Of a DNA stretch of 26,902 nucleotides, positions 15,700 through 22,177 are shown one piece after another; the stretch's first letter is position 1; every line of letters begins with the position of its first letter. The notes beneath the pieces were generated by a model. That model was not told where the DNA came from. It searched no databases and was given only the letters and a program-made list of their open reading frames with translations. The DNA is taken from contig DAOUFG010000136.1 in the NCBI GenBank assembly GCA_034430115.1, forward strand, positions 1 through 26,902, given 5' to 3'. The position numbers were made by a program, and so were the translations under genes. The stretch comes from CAIXPS01 sp034430115. Lineage in GTDB: Bacteria; Chloroflexota; Anaerolineae; J036; Brachytrichaceae.

Positions 15700-15755
15700 A
15701 TCTCACTTTCTTTCCAAACAGTCCAGATATACCCGCTGATGCATTTGCGATCAGA

Positions 15756-16130
15756 TCAGGCCACCCAGCCGTTTACGACTGCCACACCAATGAAGATGAG
15801 CACCAGCGCGATGACGAAGCTGATGAGTGTGTTGCGGAAGCGCAACGCGTCAGGCGCGTTGCGCCAGCGCATGGGCAGGTGTACGGCGATCACCGCCAGC
15901 ACCATGATGAAGGCGTGCTCCATCCGTTCGCGCGAGATGCCCAGTGCAAAGAGGGTGATCAGGCCCAACAGCACCTGGATATCCACCGACGTGCTGAACA
16001 GCATGGTGAGGGTGCGGTCCAGTTTGGTGTAGGGGCTGTGCTGCGCCACGGCCAGGATGAGCTTGACGAGCGTCACGATGCCGACGATCACGACGACCCA
16101 GCGAAACAACGAGTGAATTAACAAAATCAT
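15756..16130 (-). CDS. Four-helix integral membrane protein of unknown function
   Basis: About 124 residues: MILLIHSLFRWVVVIVGIVTLVKLILAV, then LTMLFSTSVDIQVLLGLITLFALG, AFIMVLAVIAVHLPMRW and LISFVIALVLIFIGVAVV, four membrane helices with short loops. Conserved-looking polar residues inside helices include His7-Ser8, Asp in STSVDIQ, and His in AVHLP. I recognise the general IHS..RW...D.Q...G type of small membrane protein but no function. GGAGG is 7 bases before the ATG at 16130 and only 1 base before the ATG at 16136, so I take 16130. It lies between the PadR regulator and the MFS exporter, likely in one transcript. Confidence 0.8.
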   Translation of the reverse strand: MILLIHSLFRWVVVIVGIVTLVKLILAVAQHSPYTKLDRTLTMLFSTSVDIQVLLGLITLFALGISRERMEHAFIMVLAVIAVHLPMRWRNAPDALRFRNTLISFVIALVLIFIGVAVVNGWVA

Positions 16131-16211
16131 TGCCATACCTCCAATACACGATCAATCATTTTTACGATTACGACCCAACGATCAAAACGAATGCTTCAAA
16201 AGTGATGGGCG

Positions 16212-16763
16212 TCACGGCCCGATTGCGGGCGAGCCCTTATCCTGCGCCTGTTGCGCCAGGTGCTCAATCACCTGGTCCAGCCAGCCTAGCTCAGACGTCA
16301 GGTGATGCACCTGGTGCGCGATCATCAATTGCGCGCCGCCGGGGTGTGCGGGCGCCGCCTGGACGACGGCCAGTTGCGCCTGCGCGGCGTTGCGCCGGCT
16401 GCGTAACAGGGCCAGCGCCTCGGTGGGGGGCAGGGTGTCGATGAAGGCCAGCCCGATGTCGGTGGCAAAGCGCGCCGGCTGATAGCTGCCCAGGTTCTCG
16501 CGCAACAGCTTCTGGAAGACGGCCTCGCCCTCAGGGGTGATGGTGTAGACGCGGCGTGGGGGACGGTGGCCTTCCTGATTTTGTTCGTAGCGGATCCAGC
16601 CTGCGGCGGTCATCTTATCCAGCAGGAAATAGGCGGTTGGCTTCTTCAAATCGACGCACGTGGACATTTGCGCGTCGATGAATTCGAGCAGTTGATAGCC
16701 GTGCATCTCCTGCTCGCGTAACAAACCCAACAACAACAATTCCCTTTCCAACACAACCCTCAT
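16212..16763 (-). CDS. PadR family transcriptional regulator
   Basis: About 183 residues from the ATG at 16763: MRVVLERELLLLGLLREQEMHGYQLLEFIDAQM. The N-terminal winged helix has the PadR hallmarks LLGLLREQEMHGYQL, TAYFLLDKMTAAGWIRYEQ and RRVYTITPEGEAVFQKLL. The C-terminal part (about 105-175) is a helical dimerisation arm of Vir_act_alpha_C type. PadR proteins usually repress adjacent transporters or stress genes and release DNA on ligand binding. The frame continues upstream to a TTG at 16787, but that lies inside the palindromic operator, so I reject it. It heads the unit with the small membrane protein and the MFS exporter. An 11-2-11 palindrome at the transcription start implies autorepression. 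Confidence 0.92.
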   Translation of the reverse strand: MRVVLERELLLLGLLREQEMHGYQLLEFIDAQMSTCVDLKKPTAYFLLDKMTAAGWIRYEQNQEGHRPPRRVYTITPEGEAVFQKLLRENLGSYQPARFATDIGLAFIDTLPPTEALALLRSRRNAAQAQLAVVQAAPAHPGGAQLMIAHQVHHLTSELGWLDQVIEHLAQQAQDKGSPAIGP

Positions 16764-16776
16764 CTTTAGACAGTTT

Positions 16777-16833
16777 TGATTAGTCAAGATTGACTAATCA
16801 GTGCTATTATAGCGAGGAGAGGGGGAATGTCAA
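16777..16833 (-). promoter_or_regulatory. Near-consensus promoter with perfect palindromic operator of the padR unit
   Basis: On the minus strand TTGACA (16833-16828), a 16-base spacer and TATAAT (16811-16806) form a full consensus sigma-70 promoter. Immediately downstream, TGATTAGTCAA (16777-16787) and TTGACTAATCA (16790-16800) are perfect inverted repeats separated by GA. They cover the expected start at about 16799. A PadR dimer bound here would block initiation. Confidence 0.88.
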
Positions 16834-16860
16834 GGTGATAACGAGAAAAAAGTGAATTTC

Positions 16861-16975
16861 ACACCAGTGGCGACTGGTGTGGGAACAAACGAGAAAATGT
16901 CGGAGCATGTTTCAAAGGATGCCCCCTTCGACAAGCTCAGGGTCAGCCTGTCGAACCATGATCCTTTCAAAACAT
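16861..16975. repeat. Palindromic repeat cluster with REP-like TTCGACA...TGTCGAA element
   Basis: First, ACACCAGT/ACTGGTGT (16861-16880) is a perfect 8-bp hairpin with loop GGCG. Second, TTCGACA (16927-16933) and TGTCGAA (16949-16955) enclose AGCTCAGGGTCAGCC. They are nested in longer imperfect arms, ATGTTTCAAAGGAT (16907-16920) and ATCCTTTCAAAACAT (16961-16975). The core TTCGACAAGCTCAGG is a word I recognise as a widespread intergenic repeat in bacterial genomes. It lies between the end of the UbiB gene and the padR promoter and may also end UbiB transcripts. Confidence 0.7.
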
Positions 16976-17004
16976 TCTGGCAGATGTCTGCGAGTGAGCC
17001 AACG

Positions 17005-18678
17005 TTACCGATTGCGCACGATCGAGATCACCAGCCCCACGCCCAGCGCCAGCACGACCACAAAACCCACAATCGCCATCGTCAGCAAGACATTGTTGCT
17101 GGAAGCGATTGGCACCACCAGGGCGATGCCCACGATGAACGCCGCCAGCAGGATGCTGAGCGACAGGCGCGTGATCAGCCGGTCCACCCGGTCCATCAGC
17201 GGTTTGGGCATGTCCATGCTCATGTTGATCGGCACTTCGCCACGGTCCAGGTTGCGCAGCAGGTTCACGCCCACGCGCGGAAGATCGGTGAGCAGGTGGC
17301 CCCAGGCTTCCACGCCCGAGATCATCTCCGGCCCCCATACCTTGGGCGACCACAGGTTTTTGACGAGCGCGTCGGCGAAGGGCTTGGAGACGCCCAGGAT
17401 GTCGAAGTCGGGGTCCAGTTGCAGGCCCATCCCTTCCATCATGCCCATCGTCTTTGAGACCAGCCACAGGTCGCCGGGCATGTGCAGATGATGCCGGAAG
17501 GCGATCTCCACGATCTCTTGCACGGCCTCGGCGGCGCGGATGTCTTTGAATGATGCGCCCTGGTATTTGCCCAGGAAACGGCACACATCGCGGTTCAACG
17601 CCGGGCGGTCCACCTTGCCGGTCATGGAGCACATGCGGATCAGTTGCTCCACCAACGCGTCTGAATCCTGGCGCACCGCGGCGACATACAGGCGTATCAA
17701 ATCTAGCCGGTTCGCGTCGGTCAGGTGGCCCACCATGCCGAAGTCCATTGCGCCGATCACGCCGCCCTGCATCACCATGAAGTTGCCGGGGTGCGGGTCG
17801 GCATGGAAGAAACCATCTTCCAGGATTTCCTTCACCACGATGCGCGCGGCGTTCATGGCCAACTCGTGCCGATTGCACCCGGCGGCGTCGAGCGCGGCCA
17901 GGTCGTCGATCTTGATGCCGTGGATGCGCTCCATCACCAGCACGCGCCGGGTGGTATAGCGCCAATGCACGGCGGGGATGTAAATTTTGGGCTCGTTGGC
18001 AAAATTGGCCCGGAAGTGATCGGCGTTGTGACCCTCGCGGCGATAGTCCAGTTCGTTGTGCAGCGTAAAGGCGAACTCGGCCACGACTTCCACTGGGTTA
18101 TACACTTCGCCCATCGGCGTGTGCTGAGCGAGCGTGGCCAGGTCGTTCATGATCTCCAGGTCGGCGTCGATGGTGGCTTCGATATTAGGGCGCTGTACTT
18201 TGATCACCACCTGCGGCGCGGGCGTGGCGCTAGGGCCGGTGCGCAGCGTGGCAGCGTGCACCTGCGCCAGTGAGGCCGACCCAAGCGGCTGCATGTCGAT
18301 GCCGGCAAAAATCTCTTCGGGCGGTTTCCCAAGCTCCTCCACCAACACGTCGCGAATTTCTTCCCACGGGGTGGGCGGCACTGCGTCGTGCAGCTTGCTC
18401 AGCTCGGTAACGAAATCCGGCGGGAGCAAATCGGGGCGCGTGCTGAGCATCTGCCCCAGTTTGATGAACGTCGGCCCTAGCTCTTCCAACGCCAGGCGCA
18501 GGTGCTCGGCCGGGCTATGCGACGCGGATGGGCGCTGGCGAAGCAGTTGGCGGGGGAGCGTCAGATGCCGGGTGACCTTGGTGTATTCCAGGAACGAACC
18601 GAATCCATGCCGGGCCAGCGTGTTGACGATCTCGCGCGAGCGGCTCAGGTTGTGGAAGCGACGTAGGTTCGCAAACAT
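17005..18678 (-). CDS. ABC1/UbiB family atypical kinase
   Basis: 557 residues. The UbiB/ADCK hallmarks are in order: KxGQ in FIKLGQMLSTRPDLLP (Lys73-Gln76), the Ala-containing nucleotide loop LGSASLAQVH (132-141), Lys160 in VVIKVQRP, catalytic HADPHPGN (292-299) and DFG (312-314). Two membrane helices close the protein (about 510-528 and 533-553), typical of bacterial UbiB. The family supports quinone or isoprenoid lipid metabolism through ATPase or small-molecule kinase activity at the membrane. No ubiquinone or menaquinone gene is adjacent. The ATG at 18678 follows a TATACT box by only 10 bases and has no ribosome binding site, so the mRNA is probably leaderless. Confidence 0.93.
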   Translation of the reverse strand: MFANLRRFHNLSRSREIVNTLARHGFGSFLEYTKVTRHLTLPRQLLRQRPSASHSPAEHLRLALEELGPTFIKLGQMLSTRPDLLPPDFVTELSKLHDAVPPTPWEEIRDVLVEELGKPPEEIFAGIDMQPLGSASLAQVHAATLRTGPSATPAPQVVIKVQRPNIEATIDADLEIMNDLATLAQHTPMGEVYNPVEVVAEFAFTLHNELDYRREGHNADHFRANFANEPKIYIPAVHWRYTTRRVLVMERIHGIKIDDLAALDAAGCNRHELAMNAARIVVKEILEDGFFHADPHPGNFMVMQGGVIGAMDFGMVGHLTDANRLDLIRLYVAAVRQDSDALVEQLIRMCSMTGKVDRPALNRDVCRFLGKYQGASFKDIRAAEAVQEIVEIAFRHHLHMPGDLWLVSKTMGMMEGMGLQLDPDFDILGVSKPFADALVKNLWSPKVWGPEMISGVEAWGHLLTDLPRVGVNLLRNLDRGEVPINMSMDMPKPLMDRVDRLITRLSLSILLAAFIVGIALVVPIASSNNVLLTMAIVGFVVVLALGVGLVISIVRNR

Positions 18679-18718
18679 GGCTGGGCTCAGTATAATCGTT
18701 TTGTAACCTCATTCTCAA
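18668..18718. promoter_or_regulatory. Overlapping divergent promoters (UbiB / VOC)
   Basis: Plus strand: TTCGCA (18668-18673), 17 bases, TATAAT (18691-18696). Minus strand: TTGAGA (18718-18713), 18 bases, TATACT (18694-18689). The two -10 boxes share four base pairs (18691-18694), so the polymerases would compete. The plus promoter's -35 lies inside the UbiB coding start. Confidence 0.6.
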
Positions 18719-18732
18719 AAGGAGCAAACCTC

Positions 18733-19200
18733 ATGTCAGACGCAGCAACATCGACTGGTATTGGTACACTCACGGTCACCCAGGTAGGCCTTGTCGTGCG
18801 CGACATCGAGAAGACGGCCCGCGCCTTCGCCGATGTATTTGGCGTGCCCGTTCCGCCGGTGAGCATCACCGACGGCGTGGAACAGGCCCACACGGAATAT
18901 AAGGGCCAACCCAGCGAAGCGCGTGCCAAACTGAGCTTCTTCAACTTTGGGCAGGTGTCGATCGAGTTGATCGAGCCCATCGGCCAGCCCAGCACGTGGA
19001 AGGATTTCCTGGATCAGCACGGCGAGGGCGTGCATCACATCGCCTTCGAGATCAAGGGGATGGATCAGCAGATCACCTACCTGGCTGGCAAGGGCGTCCC
19101 GCTGATCCAGCGCGGCGACTACACCGGCGGCCGGTACGCCTATACCGATGGCGAGCCGCGCCTGGGCGTGATCCTGGAACTCTTGGAAAACTTCCGCTAA
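18733..19200 (+). CDS. VOC family (glyoxalase-fold) protein
   Basis: 155 residues: a first beta-alpha-beta-beta-beta unit from VTQVGLVVRDIEKTARAFADVFGVP to SIELIEP, and a second from GVHHIAFEIKGMDQQITYLAGKGV to GVILELLENF. Candidate metal ligands are Gln17, Glu78, His102 and Glu149. The first position is Gln where glyoxalase I and methylmalonyl-CoA epimerase usually have His. The domain order resembles epimerase/glyoxalase_4 members, but the reaction is not assignable. AAGGAG lies 8 bases before the ATG. It is divergent from the UbiB gene with a 54-base gap that holds both promoters. Confidence 0.88.
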   Translation: MSDAATSTGIGTLTVTQVGLVVRDIEKTARAFADVFGVPVPPVSITDGVEQAHTEYKGQPSEARAKLSFFNFGQVSIELIEPIGQPSTWKDFLDQHGEGVHHIAFEIKGMDQQITYLAGKGVPLIQRGDYTGGRYAYTDGEPRLGVILELLENFR

Positions 19201-19212
19201 CCCACGCCGAAA

Positions 19213-19303
19213 AACACAAAGTAACCAAGCAACCAAGCAACCAAGAACACGAAGAAGTAACAAAGAATTCTTAGTGATCTTTGTTTCTTGGTTACTTTGT
19301 GTT
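19213..19303. repeat. 17-bp perfect inverted repeat with AACCAAGC tandem octamers
   Basis: AACACAAAGTAACCAAG (19213-19229) and CTTGGTTACTTTGTGTT (19287-19303) are perfect complements. Inside is a second pair, AACAAAGA/TCTTTGTT, and the octamer AACCAAGC runs almost three times from 19223. It sits between the convergent ends of the VOC and esterase genes. It probably folds into a long hairpin in both transcripts and could end transcription both ways. Confidence 0.75.
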
Positions 19304-19309
19304 AGGTCC

Positions 19310-20047
19310 TTACAGTTCCATCACCTTGGCATGGAACTTCAACGCGTCCTGGATGTGCTCGTCCCAGTACGCCCAATCGTGGATGCCGTCGAAGCGATGA
19401 TAGGTGTGCGGAATCTTGGCCTGGCGCAGGAAGCGGTCGAATTGCTCGTTCTCCTGGAACAGGAAATCGTCGCGCCCACAATCGAAGTACAGGTGTGGCC
19501 GGTTGGCCTCCGGGATCTTTGCCACCAATTCGTAGATGTCGTTGGCCGTGGAATCCACATCCTGTGCGATGGTGGACACTTCGGGGATGTCGGCCTGTCC
19601 ATCCTGGCCCCAACTGTGCATGAAGTTCACCGCCGACGAGTGTGCCGTGATGGAGCCGAACACGCGCGGAAACTTCACGCCCAGCTTCAACGAACCGTAG
19701 CCGCCCATCGAGAGCCCGCCTATGGCGCGGTATTTGGCTTGCTTGCGGGTGGGGAACAGCTTGTCGATGAAAGGCACCAGATCCTTCACGATGTAGCTTT
19801 CGTACTTCCCGATGCGCGAATCGCAGTACCAGCTCCGCTCTCCGTCGGGCATGATGATGAGGAACGGATATTCCTCGGCATAGCGCTCGATGGAGGTCCG
19901 GCGCGTCCAGATGGATTCGTCGTCCGACAGCCCATGCAACAGGTAAAAGGTCGGGTAGGGCGGCTTTGCGCTCTGGTTCAACAGCACCTTGATACTTGTG
20001 CTCTTCTCCAACATCTGGCTGCGAAATTCAATCGTAAGAATTGCCAT
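19310..20047 (-). CDS. Alpha/beta-hydrolase esterase (esterase D/CE1-like)
   Basis: 245 residues with no signal peptide. LLHGLSDDESIWTRRTSIERYAEE contains the oxyanion-hole HGLSDD, GGLSMGGYGSL gives nucleophile Ser113, CGRDDFLF gives Asp193 (or Asp194), and GIHDWAYWDEHI gives His223, the full triad in family order. The layout matches the esterase D/putative-esterase (PF00756) family, which includes S-formylglutathione hydrolase, feruloyl and acetylxylan esterases. The WCDS-like segment YCDSRIGKYESYIVKDLVPFID is also typical. It starts 4 bases after the stop of the beta-lactamase-fold gene, so the two are surely one operon. Its substrate is unknown. Confidence 0.9.
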   Translation of the reverse strand: MAILTIEFRSQMLEKSTSIKVLLNQSAKPPYPTFYLLHGLSDDESIWTRRTSIERYAEEYPFLIIMPDGERSWYCDSRIGKYESYIVKDLVPFIDKLFPTRKQAKYRAIGGLSMGGYGSLKLGVKFPRVFGSITAHSSAVNFMHSWGQDGQADIPEVSTIAQDVDSTANDIYELVAKIPEANRPHLYFDCGRDDFLFQENEQFDRFLRQAKIPHTYHRFDGIHDWAYWDEHIQDALKFHAKVMEL

Positions 20048-20051
20048 TGCT

Positions 20052-21083
20052 TTACACCTCTTGAATGGATGGAATCACGTATTCTTCGATAATCGCTTCG
20101 ACCTGGTTGGCCTGTTTCATCACACCGGAAAACGGCACGTCCGCGTTTGCCGTGGTCACTACGACCAAGTTTAACGCCGGAATGACGATGATGTGCTGGC
20201 CGGCATAGCCCGATGCCACCGCGGCAGCGTAGCCCTTATATTGGCGTAACCACCAGTAGTAGCCATAGGCGGTGTAGGCCGGGTTCCAGAAGCCGGGCCG
20301 ATTTAAGGCAATCTGCTCGTGGGTGGACTCGTAGACCCAATCTTGCGGCACGAGTTGGTTTTCGCCCCATCGCCCCTGTTGCAGGTAGAGCTGGCCCAGG
20401 GTCAACATCTGGCGCGGGGTCAGATACAAGTCGGTGCCGCCGATTGGATACCCTTGCGGGTCCGTCTTCCAGCGCGGCGTTGGGATGCCCAGCGGTTCAA
20501 ACAAGTACTTCTCGGCCAGCGCGAGCGTGTTCATGCCGCAGGCGCGCGTGAGGATGATGGATGTCAGGTGTGTAAGCGTGGTGTTGTAGTTGAACTGCTG
20601 GCCGGGTTGCCGGATGACGGGCAGCGTCAATGCGAAGTGTGCCCAATCGGAGCTGTGGTAGAGCCGCCTGAGCCCGCCGGTGTTTTCCACCCAGCCCAAC
20701 CCCGCGCTCATGGTGAGCAGGTGGCGCAACGTCAACGCCTGCTGGTGAGCCACGGCTTGCGGGTCTTCATATTCGGGGAGCCAGGTGCGAATCGGCTGCT
20801 CCAGCGACTGGATAAAACCCTCCCGCAGGGCGACCCCGACCAATGCCGACACCACGCTTTTCGTGACGGAATGAACGTTGACCGCAGTCTGCGCGCTGCA
20901 GTGCCGGTAATAATGCTCGCCGATTAATTGCCCGTTCCGCGCAATGAGCAGGCTATAGAAAGGGGAGATTTGCGCCGCTGCATCGCCGGCAGCTTGAAGT
21001 TGGTTCACGTTCATGCCCTGCGCTTCGGGCGTGGAGGTCGGCCAATGAGCAGTGCCGATAAAGCCATTAAACAGTGCATTCAT
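20052..21083 (-). CDS. Beta-lactamase-fold serine hydrolase (class C/esterase type)
   Basis: 343 residues. The nucleophile motif SVTK (Ser72-Lys75) lies in VNVHSVTKSVVSALVGVAL, the second motif is Tyr166 in FNYNTT, and the third is the family-typical YAGQHIIVIP near residues 295-304. The sequence also has ILTRACGMNTLALAEKYLFEPLGI and MSAGLGW, as in the beta-lactamase (PF00144) family of esterases, D-amino-acid peptidases and true class C enzymes. There is no signal peptide at this start, which argues against a periplasmic beta-lactamase. No ribosome binding site is visible before the ATG at 21083. The esterase gene follows after 4 bases. Confidence 0.88.
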   Translation of the reverse strand: MNALFNGFIGTAHWPTSTPEAQGMNVNQLQAAGDAAAQISPFYSLLIARNGQLIGEHYYRHCSAQTAVNVHSVTKSVVSALVGVALREGFIQSLEQPIRTWLPEYEDPQAVAHQQALTLRHLLTMSAGLGWVENTGGLRRLYHSSDWAHFALTLPVIRQPGQQFNYNTTLTHLTSIILTRACGMNTLALAEKYLFEPLGIPTPRWKTDPQGYPIGGTDLYLTPRQMLTLGQLYLQQGRWGENQLVPQDWVYESTHEQIALNRPGFWNPAYTAYGYYWWLRQYKGYAAAVASGYAGQHIIVIPALNLVVVTTANADVPFSGVMKQANQVEAIIEEYVIPSIQEV

Positions 21084-21196
21084 ACAGCTTGAATATTACA
21101 CGCAGGGCCCAGTTTTAAGCGCTTCCTTAATGAGAATTACCTGAGCATCACCTATAATGAGTTGCGCGTCTGTTATAGCCGTTACACGAGGGACTC

Positions 21197-21802
21197 ATGA
21201 GTGAAAATGTGGAACCTGCCCGCTCTGCCGATCAAAGCCTGCCCGATCAATCGCGTGCGCGGTGGAAGGGTGTGCTCATGGCGTTCCTTGCAGTGGGCTT
21301 CAGCCTGTTGGTTGTGTATCTTACTACGCGCTATCACAACGAGTTGCGCGGCCTAGGGCGGGCCGGGTACCTGGGTCTGTTTGTCATCAGCATCCTGGGC
21401 AATGCCACCATCATCATCCCCGCCCCTGTGTTTGTGCTGGCGTGTGCAGCCGGCATGGTCTATGGGCCCATTCCGGTCGGGCTGATCTCTGGCCTGGGGG
21501 CCGCGCTGGGCGAATTGACCGGCTACTACGCCGGATATGGCGGTTCTTCGGTGATCCCGGAAGGCAAATGGTATCAACGGCTTGAGCGGTTTATGAGTCG
21601 GCACGGCATGCTAACGATCTTTCTGCTGGCAGCGATTCCAAACCCGCTCTTCGATGTGGGCGGGATGATTGCAGGGGCATTAAAGATGCCGGTGTTGAAG
21701 TTCATCATCGCTGCCTGGGTTGGCAAAGCATTGCGGCTGGGCCTGATGGCCTTTATCTGCCTGGGTGGATTGCCGTTCTTGCAGCGCTTCATTGGCCGTT
21801 AG
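21197..21802 (+). CDS. VTT/DedA-type membrane protein (SNARE-associated family)
   Basis: 201 residues. After a polar N-terminus of about 25 residues there is a first helix (MAFLAVGFSLLVVYLTT), then the VTT core: ILGNATIIIPAPVFVLACAAGMVYGPIPVGLISGLGAALGELTGYYAGYGG. Re-entrant P-rich segments and AAIPNPLFDVGGMIAGALKMPVLKFIIAAWVGKALRLG follow. The GxxxGxxxGY and IPNPLFD elements are the hallmarks of the DedA/VTT group, linked to lipid scrambling and envelope homeostasis. GAGGG is about 5 bases before the ATG. A TATAAT box (21153-21158) lies about 40 bases upstream without a clear -35. Confidence 0.9.
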   Translation: MSENVEPARSADQSLPDQSRARWKGVLMAFLAVGFSLLVVYLTTRYHNELRGLGRAGYLGLFVISILGNATIIIPAPVFVLACAAGMVYGPIPVGLISGLGAALGELTGYYAGYGGSSVIPEGKWYQRLERFMSRHGMLTIFLLAAIPNPLFDVGGMIAGALKMPVLKFIIAAWVGKALRLGLMAFICLGGLPFLQRFIGR

Positions 21803-21903
21803 GACACTACCTATCATGAGCGTATACGTGGCGTTACATTGGCATGTAGAAATGTCATAGATACATACATGGCGCATGTGCAGGACCATGACAAATCTCA
21901 CTC

Positions 21904-21931
21904 TTGATTATTTTGGGGCCTGTCTTATACT
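21904..21931 (+). promoter_or_regulatory. Candidate promoter of the solute-binding protein gene
   Basis: TTGATT (21904-21909), 16 bases, TATACT (21926-21931). It is the best sigma-70 match in the 375-base gap before the lipoprotein gene and would give a leader of about 240 bases. Confidence 0.5.
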
Positions 21932-21937
21932 CTCATC

Positions 21938-22177
21938 GCGTGCAGGTGACTATGTCTGCACATCGCTGGTCGTGCGAGTGATAGTGTCTATGCCGGTACC
22001 GTTCTTAGATTAACTAGATCGTTACTCCTCGTTCGCAAGGCAGTTTTAGACCCACCCATACTTCTCAGTGCTTGTGTTGCCGCCTATCGGCTGGCAGTCA
22101 CAAGACTCGTTTTTCGTGGCTGACCAAACGACATAGTCTCCCGATCGCCAAAAACAAAATGTTCGGAGGATATAGTA
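21938..22177 (+). other. Long untranslated leader of the solute-binding protein gene
   Basis: No coding frame of note is seen in this stretch. GTGCAG and CTGCAC at about 21941-21962 form a 6-bp hairpin near the predicted 5' end. I find no terminator and no riboswitch class I can name. The ribosome binding site GGAGG (22164-22168) ends it. Confidence 0.35.

Noticed and set aside
16764..16787. A TTG start that lengthens PadR by 8 codons
   Set aside because: It lies within the palindromic operator and adds no conserved residues; the ATG at 16763 fits the family.
16967..17965. A 332-codon open frame on the minus strand, rich in Ala, Arg and Pro
   Set aside because: It lies out of frame inside the UbiB gene, whose motifs are complete, and its composition is typical of a shadow frame in GC-rich DNA.
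19221..19245. Possible CRISPR repeats
   Set aside because: The AACCAAGC units are contiguous octamers without spacers and there is no cas gene.
21938..22177. A known riboswitch before the solute-binding protein
   Set aside because: No conserved core of any riboswitch class I know is visible and there is no expression platform such as a terminator.
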